A stretch of 44,362 nt of DNA from a bacterium. Lineage in GTDB: Bacteria > Sysuimicrobiota > Sysuimicrobiia > Sysuimicrobiales > Segetimicrobiaceae. The notes beneath the pieces were generated by a model that had not been told where the DNA came from, did not search any database, and worked only from the letters and a program-made list of their open reading frames with translations. Of this stretch, positions 1 through 7,752 are shown piece by piece. The DNA is taken from contig DATGHU010000017.1 of the NCBI GenBank assembly GCA_035307765.1, positions 1 through 44,362 on the forward strand, in the 5' to 3' direction. Position numbers and translations under genes: made by a program. Each line of letters starts with the position of its first letter. Within the stretch, counting starts at the first letter, position 1.

Positions 1-2814
1 TTGCAAGACGTGTACCGGCAAAACTTCGCCATCGCCACCGTGGTATCGACGGTTGGCGCGGCCGCCGCGGTCGCCGGGTTGCTGCCACTCTTCGTCGCCG
101 ACGAGGTCAACCAGTTACTCACCCTCGCCCTGCTGGTCAACTCCAGACGTCTCAGCGTGTTTCCTATCGGTGGGTCGCGAACGGAAGACGTTGAGCGGGG
201 CCAAGCGCCGCCGTGGCACGCGCTCCCGTCGGTTGAGGTCGCGCGGTTTCTGGCGACCGATAGCGACAGCGGCCTCGGTACCGCGGAGGCCGGTCGCCGG
301 CTGCGGCGGTACGGGGTGAACGCGCTGGCCGAGGTAGCCCCGCCGACCTTTGGCACCCTCTACGTCAAACAACTCGCCACCGGAATGACGCTGGTCCTCG
401 GCGCGGCCGCGGCTGTCTCTCTCGCGATCTCGGAGCCGCTCAGCGCGGTTTTGATCGGTGGCGTCGTGCTGGTGAATGCGGGCCTCGGCGCCTTCCAGGA
501 GTTGCGGGCCGAGCAGGCGGTGGCGGCGCTTCGGAGCTACGCGGCGCCTACCGCGCACTGTCGTCGCGACGGGGACCTTCAGGAGATTCCGGCGACGCAG
601 TTGGTCCCGGGGGACGTGGTCATGCTGCGTGCCGGGGATACCGTCCCGGCCGATGCCCGGCTCATCGAGAGCTACGAGCTCGAGATCGAGGAGGCGGTGC
701 TCACCGGGGAGTCGCAGGCCGTCCAGAAAGGCGTCCTCCCGGTCCGGGTGAACGCGGAACTCGGCGACCGGGCTTCGATGGTCTATATGGGGAGCGGGGT
801 CGTCGTTGGGCGGGCGAGGGCGATCGTCGTGGCGACGGGGAAGGACACCGCGATCGGCCGGATCGCCGGGCTCTTGACCCAGGAGGACGCGGCGGTACCC
901 TTGCAGATGCGGTTAAGCAAAGTGAGCAACGTCATGGCCGGCGGTTCGATGTTAGCCGGGATCGCTTTTGTCGGCGCCGGGTTGCTGCGGCGCTTGCCGT
1001 TCAGCACGCTCGCGCTCGGTGGCATCACCCTCGTCACGGCCGCCATCCCCGAAGGGCTGCCGGCCACCGTCACGATCGCGCTCAGTGCGGCGGTGCAGCG
1101 GATGAGCCGCCGGTCGTTGATCGTGCGCCGGCTGAGCGCCGTTGAAACGCTGGGGCGGGTCACGGTGGTCTGTTGCGACAAGACCGGTACGCTCACCCAA
1201 AACAAGATGACGGTGCGCGCGCTTGCCGCGGGCCCGCTGGAATGGGCCGGCGAGGAACCACGCTGGAGTGCGCTCGATCCAGACGCGCGGCAGGTGCTGA
1301 CGATCGGCGCGCTGTGCAACGATGCGGTGCTCGTCGATGCGGCCGGGCGCACGACGATGGGCAGTTCTACGGAGGGCGCGCTGCTCTTGGCGGCCGCCGA
1401 CGCAGGGCTCGATCCTGCTGGGCTGTGGTATGCGCACCCCCGCCAGACCGAGCTGCCGTTTTCCAATGAGCGCGGGTTCATGGCCGTGGTGATCCGCGAT
1501 CCCCAGGTGGGTCCCGTCCTCATGCTCAAGGGCGCTCCCGAGATTGTGGTCGAGTTTTGCGACCGCCGACTTCTCGATGGGACCGTCTCGTCGTTCGATG
1601 CGGCCGGGAAGAAACAGGCGCTGACCGTCTCCGATCGCATGGCCTATGAGGCGATGCGGGTTCTGGGCATGGCCTATCGTCCCCTCGACAGCGTGCCCAC
1701 TCCGGAATCGCTGGAGCACCCACGTGGGTGTATCTTTGCCGGCCTTGTCGGGATGGGAGACCCCCTGCGGCCAGAAGTGCGGGACGCGGTGGAACGCTGC
1801 CGCAGTTACGGTGTGCGTGTGGTAATGGCGACGGGCGATCATCGCTCGACGGCGATTGCGATTGCTCGGCAACTCGGCCTCGTCTTCGCCCGCGAGGGCA
1901 TGCTCGATGGCACTCAACTGGAGGCGATTACGGACCAAGAGCTCGCGGCGTTGCTTCCACAGACACAGGTCTTCGCGCGAGTCACGCCGGAGCAGAAGGT
2001 CCGGATTGTACGCACGATGCAGGCTGCCGGTGAAGTGGTGGCGATGACCGGCGACGGGGTCAACGATGCCCCCGCGGTCAAGCGGGCCGATGTGGGGATC
2101 GCCATGGGTCACACCGGGAGCGAAGTGACTCGCCAGGCCTCCTCGATCGTGATAGGCGACGACTCCTTCGAGTCGATTGTGTACGCGATTGAGGAGGGCC
2201 GCGGCGTGCAGCGCAATCTACGCCGCTCGATTGGGTTTCTCCTCGGCGGAAACCTGGGCGAGGCCCTGTTCATGCTGAGCGGCACGCTCCTTTCTGGCGA
2301 GGTACCGCTCCTACCCCTTCACGTCCTGCTTGTGAACTTGTTCACCGATGCCCTTCCGGTAATGGCGCTGGCCGCCCTGCCGTCGTCGCCCGACCAGGTA
2401 GGGCCCCGAGAGGGGCAGAATCTCTTTGATCCGTCCTTCTACCGGGATGTCCTTCGCCGTGGACTCGTCACCGGCACCGCCGCCACGGCGATCCGTGGCC
2501 TGGGCGGAGGGGCGGGGTCGGCCAGACGCCGTTCGATGGGTCTGGCGGGTTTGGTGGCAAGTCAATTAGTCCAAGCCCACAACTGGAGCAGCGGCGGTCG
2601 GGGTGACCGTTTCTTCTACGCATCGCAGGGGGTCTCGTGGGCGGCGCTGGTCGGCGTGATGGCCCTTCCGCCCTTGCGACGTGTTTTTGGGACGACATCC
2701 CTGAGCCCGTGGGCGTGGGCGCAGATCTTGGGCATCGCCATGGTTGCCGATCGCGCACTGTGGGGTTCGGTCCAGCTGCCGGCTGTGTCACCCCGGCAGA
2801 CGCCGACACTATGA
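1..2814 (+). CDS. P-type cation-transporting ATPase, Ca2+-type site residues, 5'-truncated by the window edge
   Basis: Integral membrane ion pump driven by ATP through an aspartyl-phosphate intermediate. Visible in order: actuator motif TGES (residues 235-238), PEGLP in M4 (350-354), phosphorylation motif DKTGTLT with D393, TGD loop (611-613), hinge GDGVNDAP from G684, then C-terminal membrane segments. The ion-site residues match Ca2+ (P2-type) pumps: E351 in PEGLP, N751 and E754 in GNLGEAL (M5), and N779, T782, D783 in NLFTDALP (M6). Residues 1-50 look instead like the last two membrane helices of a P1-type (heavy-metal) ATPase ending LLVNSRRL. The true protein is therefore probably a roughly 1500-residue double ATPase of the mycobacterial CtpI kind, with its first half outside the window; the TTG at base 1 is unlikely to be the start. 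The stop lies just upstream of the next gene's ribosome site, so the genes form an operon. The ion is inferred. Confidence 0.92.
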   Translation: MQDVYRQNFAIATVVSTVGAAAAVAGLLPLFVADEVNQLLTLALLVNSRRLSVFPIGGSRTEDVERGQAPPWHALPSVEVARFLATDSDSGLGTAEAGRRLRRYGVNALAEVAPPTFGTLYVKQLATGMTLVLGAAAAVSLAISEPLSAVLIGGVVLVNAGLGAFQELRAEQAVAALRSYAAPTAHCRRDGDLQEIPATQLVPGDVVMLRAGDTVPADARLIESYELEIEEAVLTGESQAVQKGVLPVRVNAELGDRASMVYMGSGVVVGRARAIVVATGKDTAIGRIAGLLTQEDAAVPLQMRLSKVSNVMAGGSMLAGIAFVGAGLLRRLPFSTLALGGITLVTAAIPEGLPATVTIALSAAVQRMSRRSLIVRRLSAVETLGRVTVVCCDKTGTLTQNKMTVRALAAGPLEWAGEEPRWSALDPDARQVLTIGALCNDAVLVDAAGRTTMGSSTEGALLLAAADAGLDPAGLWYAHPRQTELPFSNERGFMAVVIRDPQVGPVLMLKGAPEIVVEFCDRRLLDGTVSSFDAAGKKQALTVSDRMAYEAMRVLGMAYRPLDSVPTPESLEHPRGCIFAGLVGMGDPLRPEVRDAVERCRSYGVRVVMATGDHRSTAIAIARQLGLVFAREGMLDGTQLEAITDQELAALLPQTQVFARVTPEQKVRIVRTMQAAGEVVAMTGDGVNDAPAVKRADVGIAMGHTGSEVTRQASSIVIGDDSFESIVYAIEEGRGVQRNLRRSIGFLLGGNLGEALFMLSGTLLSGEVPLLPLHVLLVNLFTDALPVMALAALPSSPDQVGPREGQNLFDPSFYRDVLRRGLVTGTAATAIRGLGGGAGSARRRSMGLAGLVASQLVQAHNWSSGGRGDRFFYASQGVSWAALVGVMALPPLRRVFGTTSLSPWAWAQILGIAMVADRALWGSVQLPAVSPRQTPTL

Positions 2815-2827
2815 AGGAGGGAGACTC

Positions 2828-3070
2828 ATGGCGGGGGAGTTCGGAAGAGGTGTGTCGACGATTCTCTTCGGCGAGGCCCTTGCGCTCGCCGCGGTGCTTG
2901 CCTTTTCACCGAAGGCCCGGGAGATCGCGCGTCCATACTTCGTTCGCGGGATTCGTAAGGCGCTCGAGCTCGGGGAGGAGATGAAGGGGATGGTCGAGGA
3001 GGCGAAGGTGGAGGCAACCCGGCTGGTCCGGGACCTCGAGATCGAACGGGTCGGCACAAGCCAGCACTGA
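2828..3070 (+). CDS. Small membrane-associated protein, DUF5132-like
   Basis: 80 residues. An AAGGAGG ribosome site (2814-2820) overlaps the upstream stop and sets the ATG at 2828. The N-terminal third is hydrophobic (ALALAAVLAFSP), followed by an amphipathic, Glu/Lys-rich helix with RPYFVRGIRKALELGEEM and a probable coiled coil to residue 75. This shape (short membrane segment, RP motif, charged helix) fits DUF5132, small proteins often found beside CtpI-like P-type ATPases and HMA-like proteins. It may be an accessory subunit or regulator of the upstream pump; that role is inferred from position. Family assignment is by pattern only. Confidence 0.7.
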   Translation: MAGEFGRGVSTILFGEALALAAVLAFSPKAREIARPYFVRGIRKALELGEEMKGMVEEAKVEATRLVRDLEIERVGTSQH

Positions 3071-3071
3071 G

Positions 3072-3527
3072 GTGGCTCGATCCTCCCAGACGGTCCACAT
3101 TGACGCCCCACCGGCGAGCGTCTTTGGGTTCGTCGCCGATCGCTTTCGTGCCGGCCGTTTGGACCCCCGCCTCCAGGTGCTTCGGGTCGAATCAGAAGAC
3201 GGCAGGCCTCGGACCGTCCACCTTCTCGTCACGGTACCCGGGATGAGGCGGATGGAACTCGTCGCGGACGTTGCCGCTTTTGAACCTAACCGGTTGATCG
3301 TGCTGCGATCGTTGCCACCGAGCCACGGACTCCAATTCAATCTGCGGTATGCGTGCGTCCCGGCGGAGACCGGATCCAACCTGACCTGTGACATCGAGAT
3401 CAGGATGGGAGGGCTGGCCGCAGGTTTCCTCGGCCCCCTCCTGAAGCGGAATATTGCGCAGCATGTTGGCCGGATGCTCGACGTCGCCAAGCGGGAATTA
3501 GAACGGGGGAGGACCGCCGGGTTCTAA
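3072..3527 (+). CDS. SRPBCC-fold protein (polyketide cyclase/dehydrase-like)
   Basis: 151 residues starting at a GTG one base after the previous stop, so probably translationally coupled. The N-terminus SSQTVHIDAPPASVFGFVAD is the classic first strand and helix of START/Bet v1-like (SRPBCC) proteins. It is followed by alternating strands and a long C-terminal helix (LLKRNIAQHVGRMLDVAKR) that closes the hydrophobic cavity. Such proteins bind lipids or other hydrophobic ligands; no catalytic residue can be named. It is the third gene of the ATPase operon, and a broken second SRPBCC-like segment follows directly. Confidence 0.8.
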   Translation: MARSSQTVHIDAPPASVFGFVADRFRAGRLDPRLQVLRVESEDGRPRTVHLLVTVPGMRRMELVADVAAFEPNRLIVLRSLPPSHGLQFNLRYACVPAETGSNLTCDIEIRMGGLAAGFLGPLLKRNIAQHVGRMLDVAKRELERGRTAGF

Positions 3528-3600
3528 CCATGCCCCGTCGGGTGGGGTTTCTGGCGGTGCTCCACACTGGCGCAACGTCGGAGGCACGACGTCGTTGTGC

Positions 3601-3773
3601 GTGGCGGCCAGGTCACACCGTCACCTTCGCGGAGCACAGTGGCGAGACGACCCTCTCGGTGAATGCGCGTGTCGTCACATCGACCGCTAAGGCCGGCGCC
3701 GTATCTCGAGGGGATTGAGGCGGGCTGGGCACAACGCCTGGACCGCCTCAGGATGTACCTCAGGGAGGAGTGA
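3601..3773 (+). pseudogene. Frameshifted remnant of an SRPBCC (AHSA1-like) gene
   Basis: Two adjoining frames together give the C-terminal end of an AHSA1-type SRPBCC protein. One frame encodes HTVTFAEHSGETTLSVNARV up to about 3697. After a +1 shift at about 3697-3700, the other encodes PYLEGIEAGWAQRLDRLRM and ends at TGA 3771-3773. The last helix (GWAQRLDRL) is the signature closing helix of the family. No intact N-terminal half is visible between 3528 and 3600. I read it as a decayed duplicate or neighbour of the intact SRPBCC gene just upstream; a sequencing error is the alternative for the frameshift but would not restore the missing front half. Confidence 0.55.
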
Positions 3774-3833
3774 CCGCTTCGCCGGGGGCCGGCATGGTGG
3801 ATGGCGGTGAGCCGCCGCAAGGGGGGACGAATC

Positions 3834-4247
3834 ATGATCTTTGCACTGTGGATCGTTCAAGGGCTGCTCGCGCTCATCTTTCTGTTCACCGGTGGAATGA
3901 AGCTGATGTTGCCGCTCGAGGCACTGACGAAGCAAGTGCCGCTGCCGGGGCTGCTCTTGCGGTTCGTGGGGGTGGCGGAGGTGCTCGGAGCGATCGGCTT
4001 GATCCTCCCCGGGCTCTTGGGCATTCGGGAGGGCCTGACACCGCTGGCCGCGGCCGGGCTGGTGATCGTTATGATCGGGGCGACCGCGTTCACGCTGGTC
4101 GAAATGGGCGCCGCGCTGGCACTGATCCCGCTCGTGGTCGGGCTCCTCTCGGCGTTTGTCGCCGTCGGCCGCTGGCGACTGTTGCCGAATCGTGGTTCGG
4201 CCCGTCCGTCACGCCTTCAACCGGCCGGCCACTCACGTCAAGGGTGA
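3834..4247 (+). CDS. DoxX-like membrane protein
   Basis: 137 residues from the ATG at 3834, chosen because a G-rich ribosome site (3821-3826) lies 7 bases upstream; an in-frame ATG at 3801 would add 11 polar residues. Four hydrophobic segments are visible: ALWIVQGLLALIFLFTG, LLRFVGVAEVLGAIGLILPG, LAAAGLVIVMIGATAFTLV and ALALIPLVVGLLSAFVAVG. The first-helix motif F.F.GG.KL and the GVAEVLGAIGL helix fit the DoxX/DoxX-like family, small inner-membrane proteins linked to redox or thiosulfate metabolism in some bacteria. No specific role can be assigned here. Confidence 0.8.
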   Translation: MIFALWIVQGLLALIFLFTGGMKLMLPLEALTKQVPLPGLLLRFVGVAEVLGAIGLILPGLLGIREGLTPLAAAGLVIVMIGATAFTLVEMGAALALIPLVVGLLSAFVAVGRWRLLPNRGSARPSRLQPAGHSRQG

Positions 4248-4273
4248 GGGTGGTTCCCTTTTTGTTCTAGATG

Positions 4274-4299
4274 AAAGGGCCCGGCCGGCCGGTCCCTTT
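4274..4299. terminator. Inverted repeat between convergent genes, candidate bidirectional terminator
   Basis: AAAGGG (4274-4279) and CCCTTT (4294-4299) enclose CCGG-repeat DNA that extends the stem after one C/T mismatch. The hairpin ends in a short T/A run on both sides and sits between the stop of the DoxX-like gene (+) and the stop of proline iminopeptidase (-), where a shared terminator is expected. Confidence 0.45.
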
Positions 4300-4395
4300 G
4301 GGGACACCGCAATCCGTGTGGCCTTCTCTCCTCATGAAGCTCCTAAACCCCCGCCATTACACCGGATCCGGGGGTGTCGTACATCCGTAGAACCC

Positions 4396-5361
4396 CTACC
4401 GGATTGATGCGAATCGGTCGGTGGCGCGTACGAGTTCCCGGGTGATGCCGGGGTCGTCGGCGGCGTGCGCCGCACCGTCAACGACCACTAATTCAGCCCG
4501 GGGCCAGACGCGTTTAAGGTCCCAGGCCCACGCGATCGGGGCTTGTAGATCGAGGCGTCCGTGGACCATGATCCCGGGGATACTGGCCAGTGAGTCCGCG
4601 CCGCGGAGCAGACTGCCGTCCTCGATCCACGCATTGTGTCGCACGTAGTGGGTGACCAGACGCGCAAACGCCATCGCGAAGGCGGGATCGGTGAATCGTG
4701 GCGACAGCCGCGGGGCGGGGGGCCAATCGGGGGTGGCGGACTCCCACGTGCACCATTCGACGGCGGCCCGCTCACGAACCGTGGGATCGGGATCGTGCAG
4801 TAGTCGATGGTATGCCTCGACGATATCGCCTTCGCGTTCGCCGGCTGGCACCGCGGCGCGGAGGCGTTCCCACTGCGCGGGAAGCAGGACTGCGGCGCCG
4901 CTCCGGAACCACCAGTCGAATTCCTTGCGCCGTCCGGTCGTCACGCCGAACAGGATCATCTCCGTGATCCGATCCGGGTGCCTTTCAGCGTAGGCAAGGG
5001 CGAGGGTGCTGCCCCAAGAGCCGCCTATCACCGACCAACGGTCAATCTCGAGATGCCGCCGCAGCCGTTCGATGTCCGCCATCAGGTGTGATGTGGTGTT
5101 GCTCGCGAGGCCCGTACCAGCGACGCTTGCGTGCGGCGTGCTCCGCCCGCAGCCCCGCTGGTCGAAGAGCACGATGCGGTACGCGTTTGGATCGAACAGC
5201 CTGCGGTGCCAGTTCGTGCACCCCGAGCCGGGGCCGCCGTGCAGGACCACGATCGGCTTGCCAGTGGGACGGCCGCATGTCTCCCAATACACGAGATGGC
5301 CGTCACCCACCTCGAGCATTCCGTGGTCGTACGGGTCGATCCCTGGATACAATGCGGTCAT
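4396..5361 (-). CDS. pip: Proline iminopeptidase (S33, alpha/beta hydrolase)
   Basis: Cytoplasmic exopeptidase that removes N-terminal proline from peptides. Starting at the ATG at 5361 (MTALYPGIDPYDHGML) the protein has 321 residues, the usual family length. Oxyanion motif HGGPG at 41-45, DQRGCGRS at 67-74, nucleophile elbow GGSWGS with S115, the catalytic Asp in GRLDLQAP and the His in GAAHAADD complete the S33 triad. A TTG at 5658 would add 99 residues in frame, but that extension looks like a relic of another gene (separate entry). The gene is convergent with the DoxX-like gene and divergent from the peptide-binding protein at 5917, which fits peptide use. Confidence 0.9.
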   Translation of the reverse strand: MTALYPGIDPYDHGMLEVGDGHLVYWETCGRPTGKPIVVLHGGPGSGCTNWHRRLFDPNAYRIVLFDQRGCGRSTPHASVAGTGLASNTTSHLMADIERLRRHLEIDRWSVIGGSWGSTLALAYAERHPDRITEMILFGVTTGRRKEFDWWFRSGAAVLLPAQWERLRAAVPAGEREGDIVEAYHRLLHDPDPTVRERAAVEWCTWESATPDWPPAPRLSPRFTDPAFAMAFARLVTHYVRHNAWIEDGSLLRGADSLASIPGIMVHGRLDLQAPIAWAWDLKRVWPRAELVVVDGAAHAADDPGITRELVRATDRFASIR

Positions 5362-5658
5362 GGCGAGTGTGGCCTCCGACGGCAGAGGGACTTCCACGGG
5401 GCGGGGCCGGGAATCCCCCTGCCGAGCCTGGATGGATCGTATCGCCGCGAAGTTGCTTAGCGCCATGGTCTCGATGTACTCGTTTCCGTCCCGCTGCGGC
5501 ACAAGACCTTCGACGCCGTTCCGCATCAGATTGGCACCTTGGTGCGGGCGATCGGTATCATCGCGATCCCGAGCCGCGAGTTCTGCGATTTGCGCGTACA
5601 GCTTCGCGCGTTCAGACTGACTGGTCACGACCCGTGCCTGCGTCACGAGAGCTATCAA
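5362..5658 (-). pseudogene. C-terminal relic of a peptide-binding protein (SBP_bac_5), in frame with pip
   Basis: The 99 codons before the pip start are open and in frame. They read like the tail of a dipeptide/oligopeptide-binding protein: LVTQARVVTSQSERAKLYAQ matches the QAR...D..R..LY.Q helix near the end of that family, and NGVEGLVPQRDGNEYIETM matches the final V.G....DG......M segment. A TAG (in the minus-strand sense) just upstream of 5658 closes the frame and no further family sequence is recognisable beyond it. Either a former binding-protein gene ended upstream of pip and decayed, or the fusion is expressed from the TTG. The first is likelier, since a cytoplasmic enzyme gains nothing from this tail. 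Confidence 0.5.
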
Positions 5659-5916
5659 GCCCGCCGCTAGAGGCGGACTCTATTTCTCCTTTCGAGCCTT
5701 CGGGGTTGCCCTGGCTGAATCCCGAGTGCAGACCACCGAAGCCGTCGTGCACTCTGGCGGCCGTGCCGATCGGTTCCGGTTCGGGCTCGGCGGCAGGGGA
5801 GAGGGGGGAGCGAGGCCACGATCGAAGTGTCTCAATCATTTCATCGAAGGAAGCTGCACGATCGATGGTGACCCCGCACGGTGCCGCTCCTGGAGGCGAG
5901 GCCCTGAGGAGGCGAG

Positions 5917-7722
5917 ATGATGAAGATCGGCGAGCGTGAACTCGAGCTTTTAACGGCGGATCTTCGGGCAGGGCGGCTCACCCGGCGTGAGGCGCTCGTG
6001 CGGTTGACCGGCCTCGGCCTTTCGGCGGGCGGCATCGCATCCGTCCTGGCGGCCGCCGTTCCCCGCCCATCGTGGGCGGCGGCACCGGGGGCCCGCGGCG
6101 CCAGCGGCGTTCTGAAGATGCTCTACTGGCAGGCGCCGACGATTCTCAACCCACACCTCACGGGGTCAAATCAGGACCTGCAGGCGGCCCGCCTCTGCCT
6201 GGAGCCTCTCCTCACGGTGGACGTGGCGGGTGCGTTCACCCCTGTGCTGGCGGCGGCGGTTCCGACCCGGGCGAACGGAGGACTGTCCGCGGACGGCAGA
6301 TCGGTGACCTACAAGCTGAAGCGAGGGATCCGCTGGGCGGATGGACAGCCGTTTAGTGCGCAGGATGTGATCTTCACCTGGAGGTTCATCACCAACAAGC
6401 AGACCGGCGCCACTTGGTACGCCAGCTATGACGGCATCGAGACCGTTGAGGCCCCGGATCCCTCCACGGTGAAGATCACGTTCAAAGCGCCCACCCCCGC
6501 ATGGTTCCTGCCCTTTGTGGGCGACAAGGGCCTGGTCCTGCCGCAGCACGTCATGGAAAGTTACCTGGGGGAAAGCGCACGCCGTGCGCCCTTCAACATG
6601 AAATGCTTTGGCACCGGCCCCTACAAGGTTGACGATTTTGCGCCCGGCGATCACGTGTTGTATTCCATCAACGAGCTCTACCGGGAGCCCACGAAGCCGG
6701 CGTTCGGTCAGGTGCAGTTGAAAGGCGGAGGCGACGCGACGTCAGCGGCGCGGGCGGTGCTGGAAACGGGCGAGTACGATTTCGCGTTCAATCTGCAGGT
6801 CGAATGGCCGGTGCTGGAACAGATGGCGAGCGCCGGTAAGGGAGTGGTGCAAACCGTTCAGGGGGGCGGCATCGAGGCCGTCTACTGCAACATGACCGAC
6901 CCGAACAAAGAGATCGATGGCCAGCGTTCCTCCATCATGGCGCCCCATCCCTTTCTGACCGACGTGAGGGTTCGGCAGGCGTTGGGGCTCGCGATCGACC
7001 GCGAGACGGTGGCCAAGCAGTTGTACGGTGAGGAGGGGGGGGCGACGGCGAATGCCCTCACGACGCCGACCCGGTATGCCTCGAAAAATACCCGCTTGAT
7101 CTTCGACATCGCCAAAGCCAATCAGTTGCTCGACGAAGCGGGCTGGCAACGCGGACCGGACGGCGTGAGAGTCAAGGGGGGCATGCGGCTCCACCTGACG
7201 TACGTGACGAGCGTCAATACCCTGCGGCAGAAAGAACAGGAGATCGTCAAGGCCGGCTGGGAGAAGATCGGCGTCGCGGTGGACCTGAAGGCCATCGAGT
7301 CCAGCGTGTTCTTCAGCACGACGCTGAACAACGACACCTTTCTGCATTTCTACAGCGACGTCGAGATGTACACGCAGAACTTTTCGCTATTTCCCAGCCT
7401 CTATATGGCGCAGTTCTTCAGCGGGGACCCGGCAAAGACGATCCCGCAGAAGGACAACAATTGGTCGGGGCAGGACGTGACCCGGTGGCAGAACGAGGAA
7501 TACAACACCCTCTACCAACAGGCACAGGTCGAACTGGACCCCAAGAAGAACGACGCCCTCTGGATCAAAATGAATGACCTTGTCGTCGGCCAGGCGGTGG
7601 AGCTTCCGATCATCGACCGGAGGACCGTGGCCGCCCACGCCCGCACCCTCGATACGGGTCGTAATTTGAGTCCCTTCGACAACGCGACGCCGAACGTCGC
7701 CGACTGGAGGCGCACGTCCTAG
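5917..7722 (+). CDS. Peptide/nickel-type ABC transporter substrate-binding protein (SBP_bac_5), Tat-like signal
   Basis: 601 residues, the normal length for extracytoplasmic peptide-binding proteins of the DppA/OppA family. An AGGAGG site (5906-5912) precedes the ATG at 5917. The N-terminus carries LTRREALVRLTGLGLSAGG, an RR-containing, moderately hydrophobic leader of Tat type, after about 20 cytoplasmic residues. Family marks are GTGPYKVDDF, the LKRGIRWADGQPFSAQDVIF segment, VRQALGLAIDRE and the late DEAGWQRGPDG. No permease or ATPase gene is adjacent, so it is an orphan binding protein that must use transport subunits encoded elsewhere. Neighbouring pip and metallohydrolase genes suggest a peptide or acylated amino acid ligand; this is inference. 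Confidence 0.92.
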   Translation: MMKIGERELELLTADLRAGRLTRREALVRLTGLGLSAGGIASVLAAAVPRPSWAAAPGARGASGVLKMLYWQAPTILNPHLTGSNQDLQAARLCLEPLLTVDVAGAFTPVLAAAVPTRANGGLSADGRSVTYKLKRGIRWADGQPFSAQDVIFTWRFITNKQTGATWYASYDGIETVEAPDPSTVKITFKAPTPAWFLPFVGDKGLVLPQHVMESYLGESARRAPFNMKCFGTGPYKVDDFAPGDHVLYSINELYREPTKPAFGQVQLKGGGDATSAARAVLETGEYDFAFNLQVEWPVLEQMASAGKGVVQTVQGGGIEAVYCNMTDPNKEIDGQRSSIMAPHPFLTDVRVRQALGLAIDRETVAKQLYGEEGGATANALTTPTRYASKNTRLIFDIAKANQLLDEAGWQRGPDGVRVKGGMRLHLTYVTSVNTLRQKEQEIVKAGWEKIGVAVDLKAIESSVFFSTTLNNDTFLHFYSDVEMYTQNFSLFPSLYMAQFFSGDPAKTIPQKDNNWSGQDVTRWQNEEYNTLYQQAQVELDPKKNDALWIKMNDLVVGQAVELPIIDRRTVAAHARTLDTGRNLSPFDNATPNVADWRRTS

Positions 7723-7752
7723 GCCGTACGCCAGGTGCGATCGGTCGACGCC

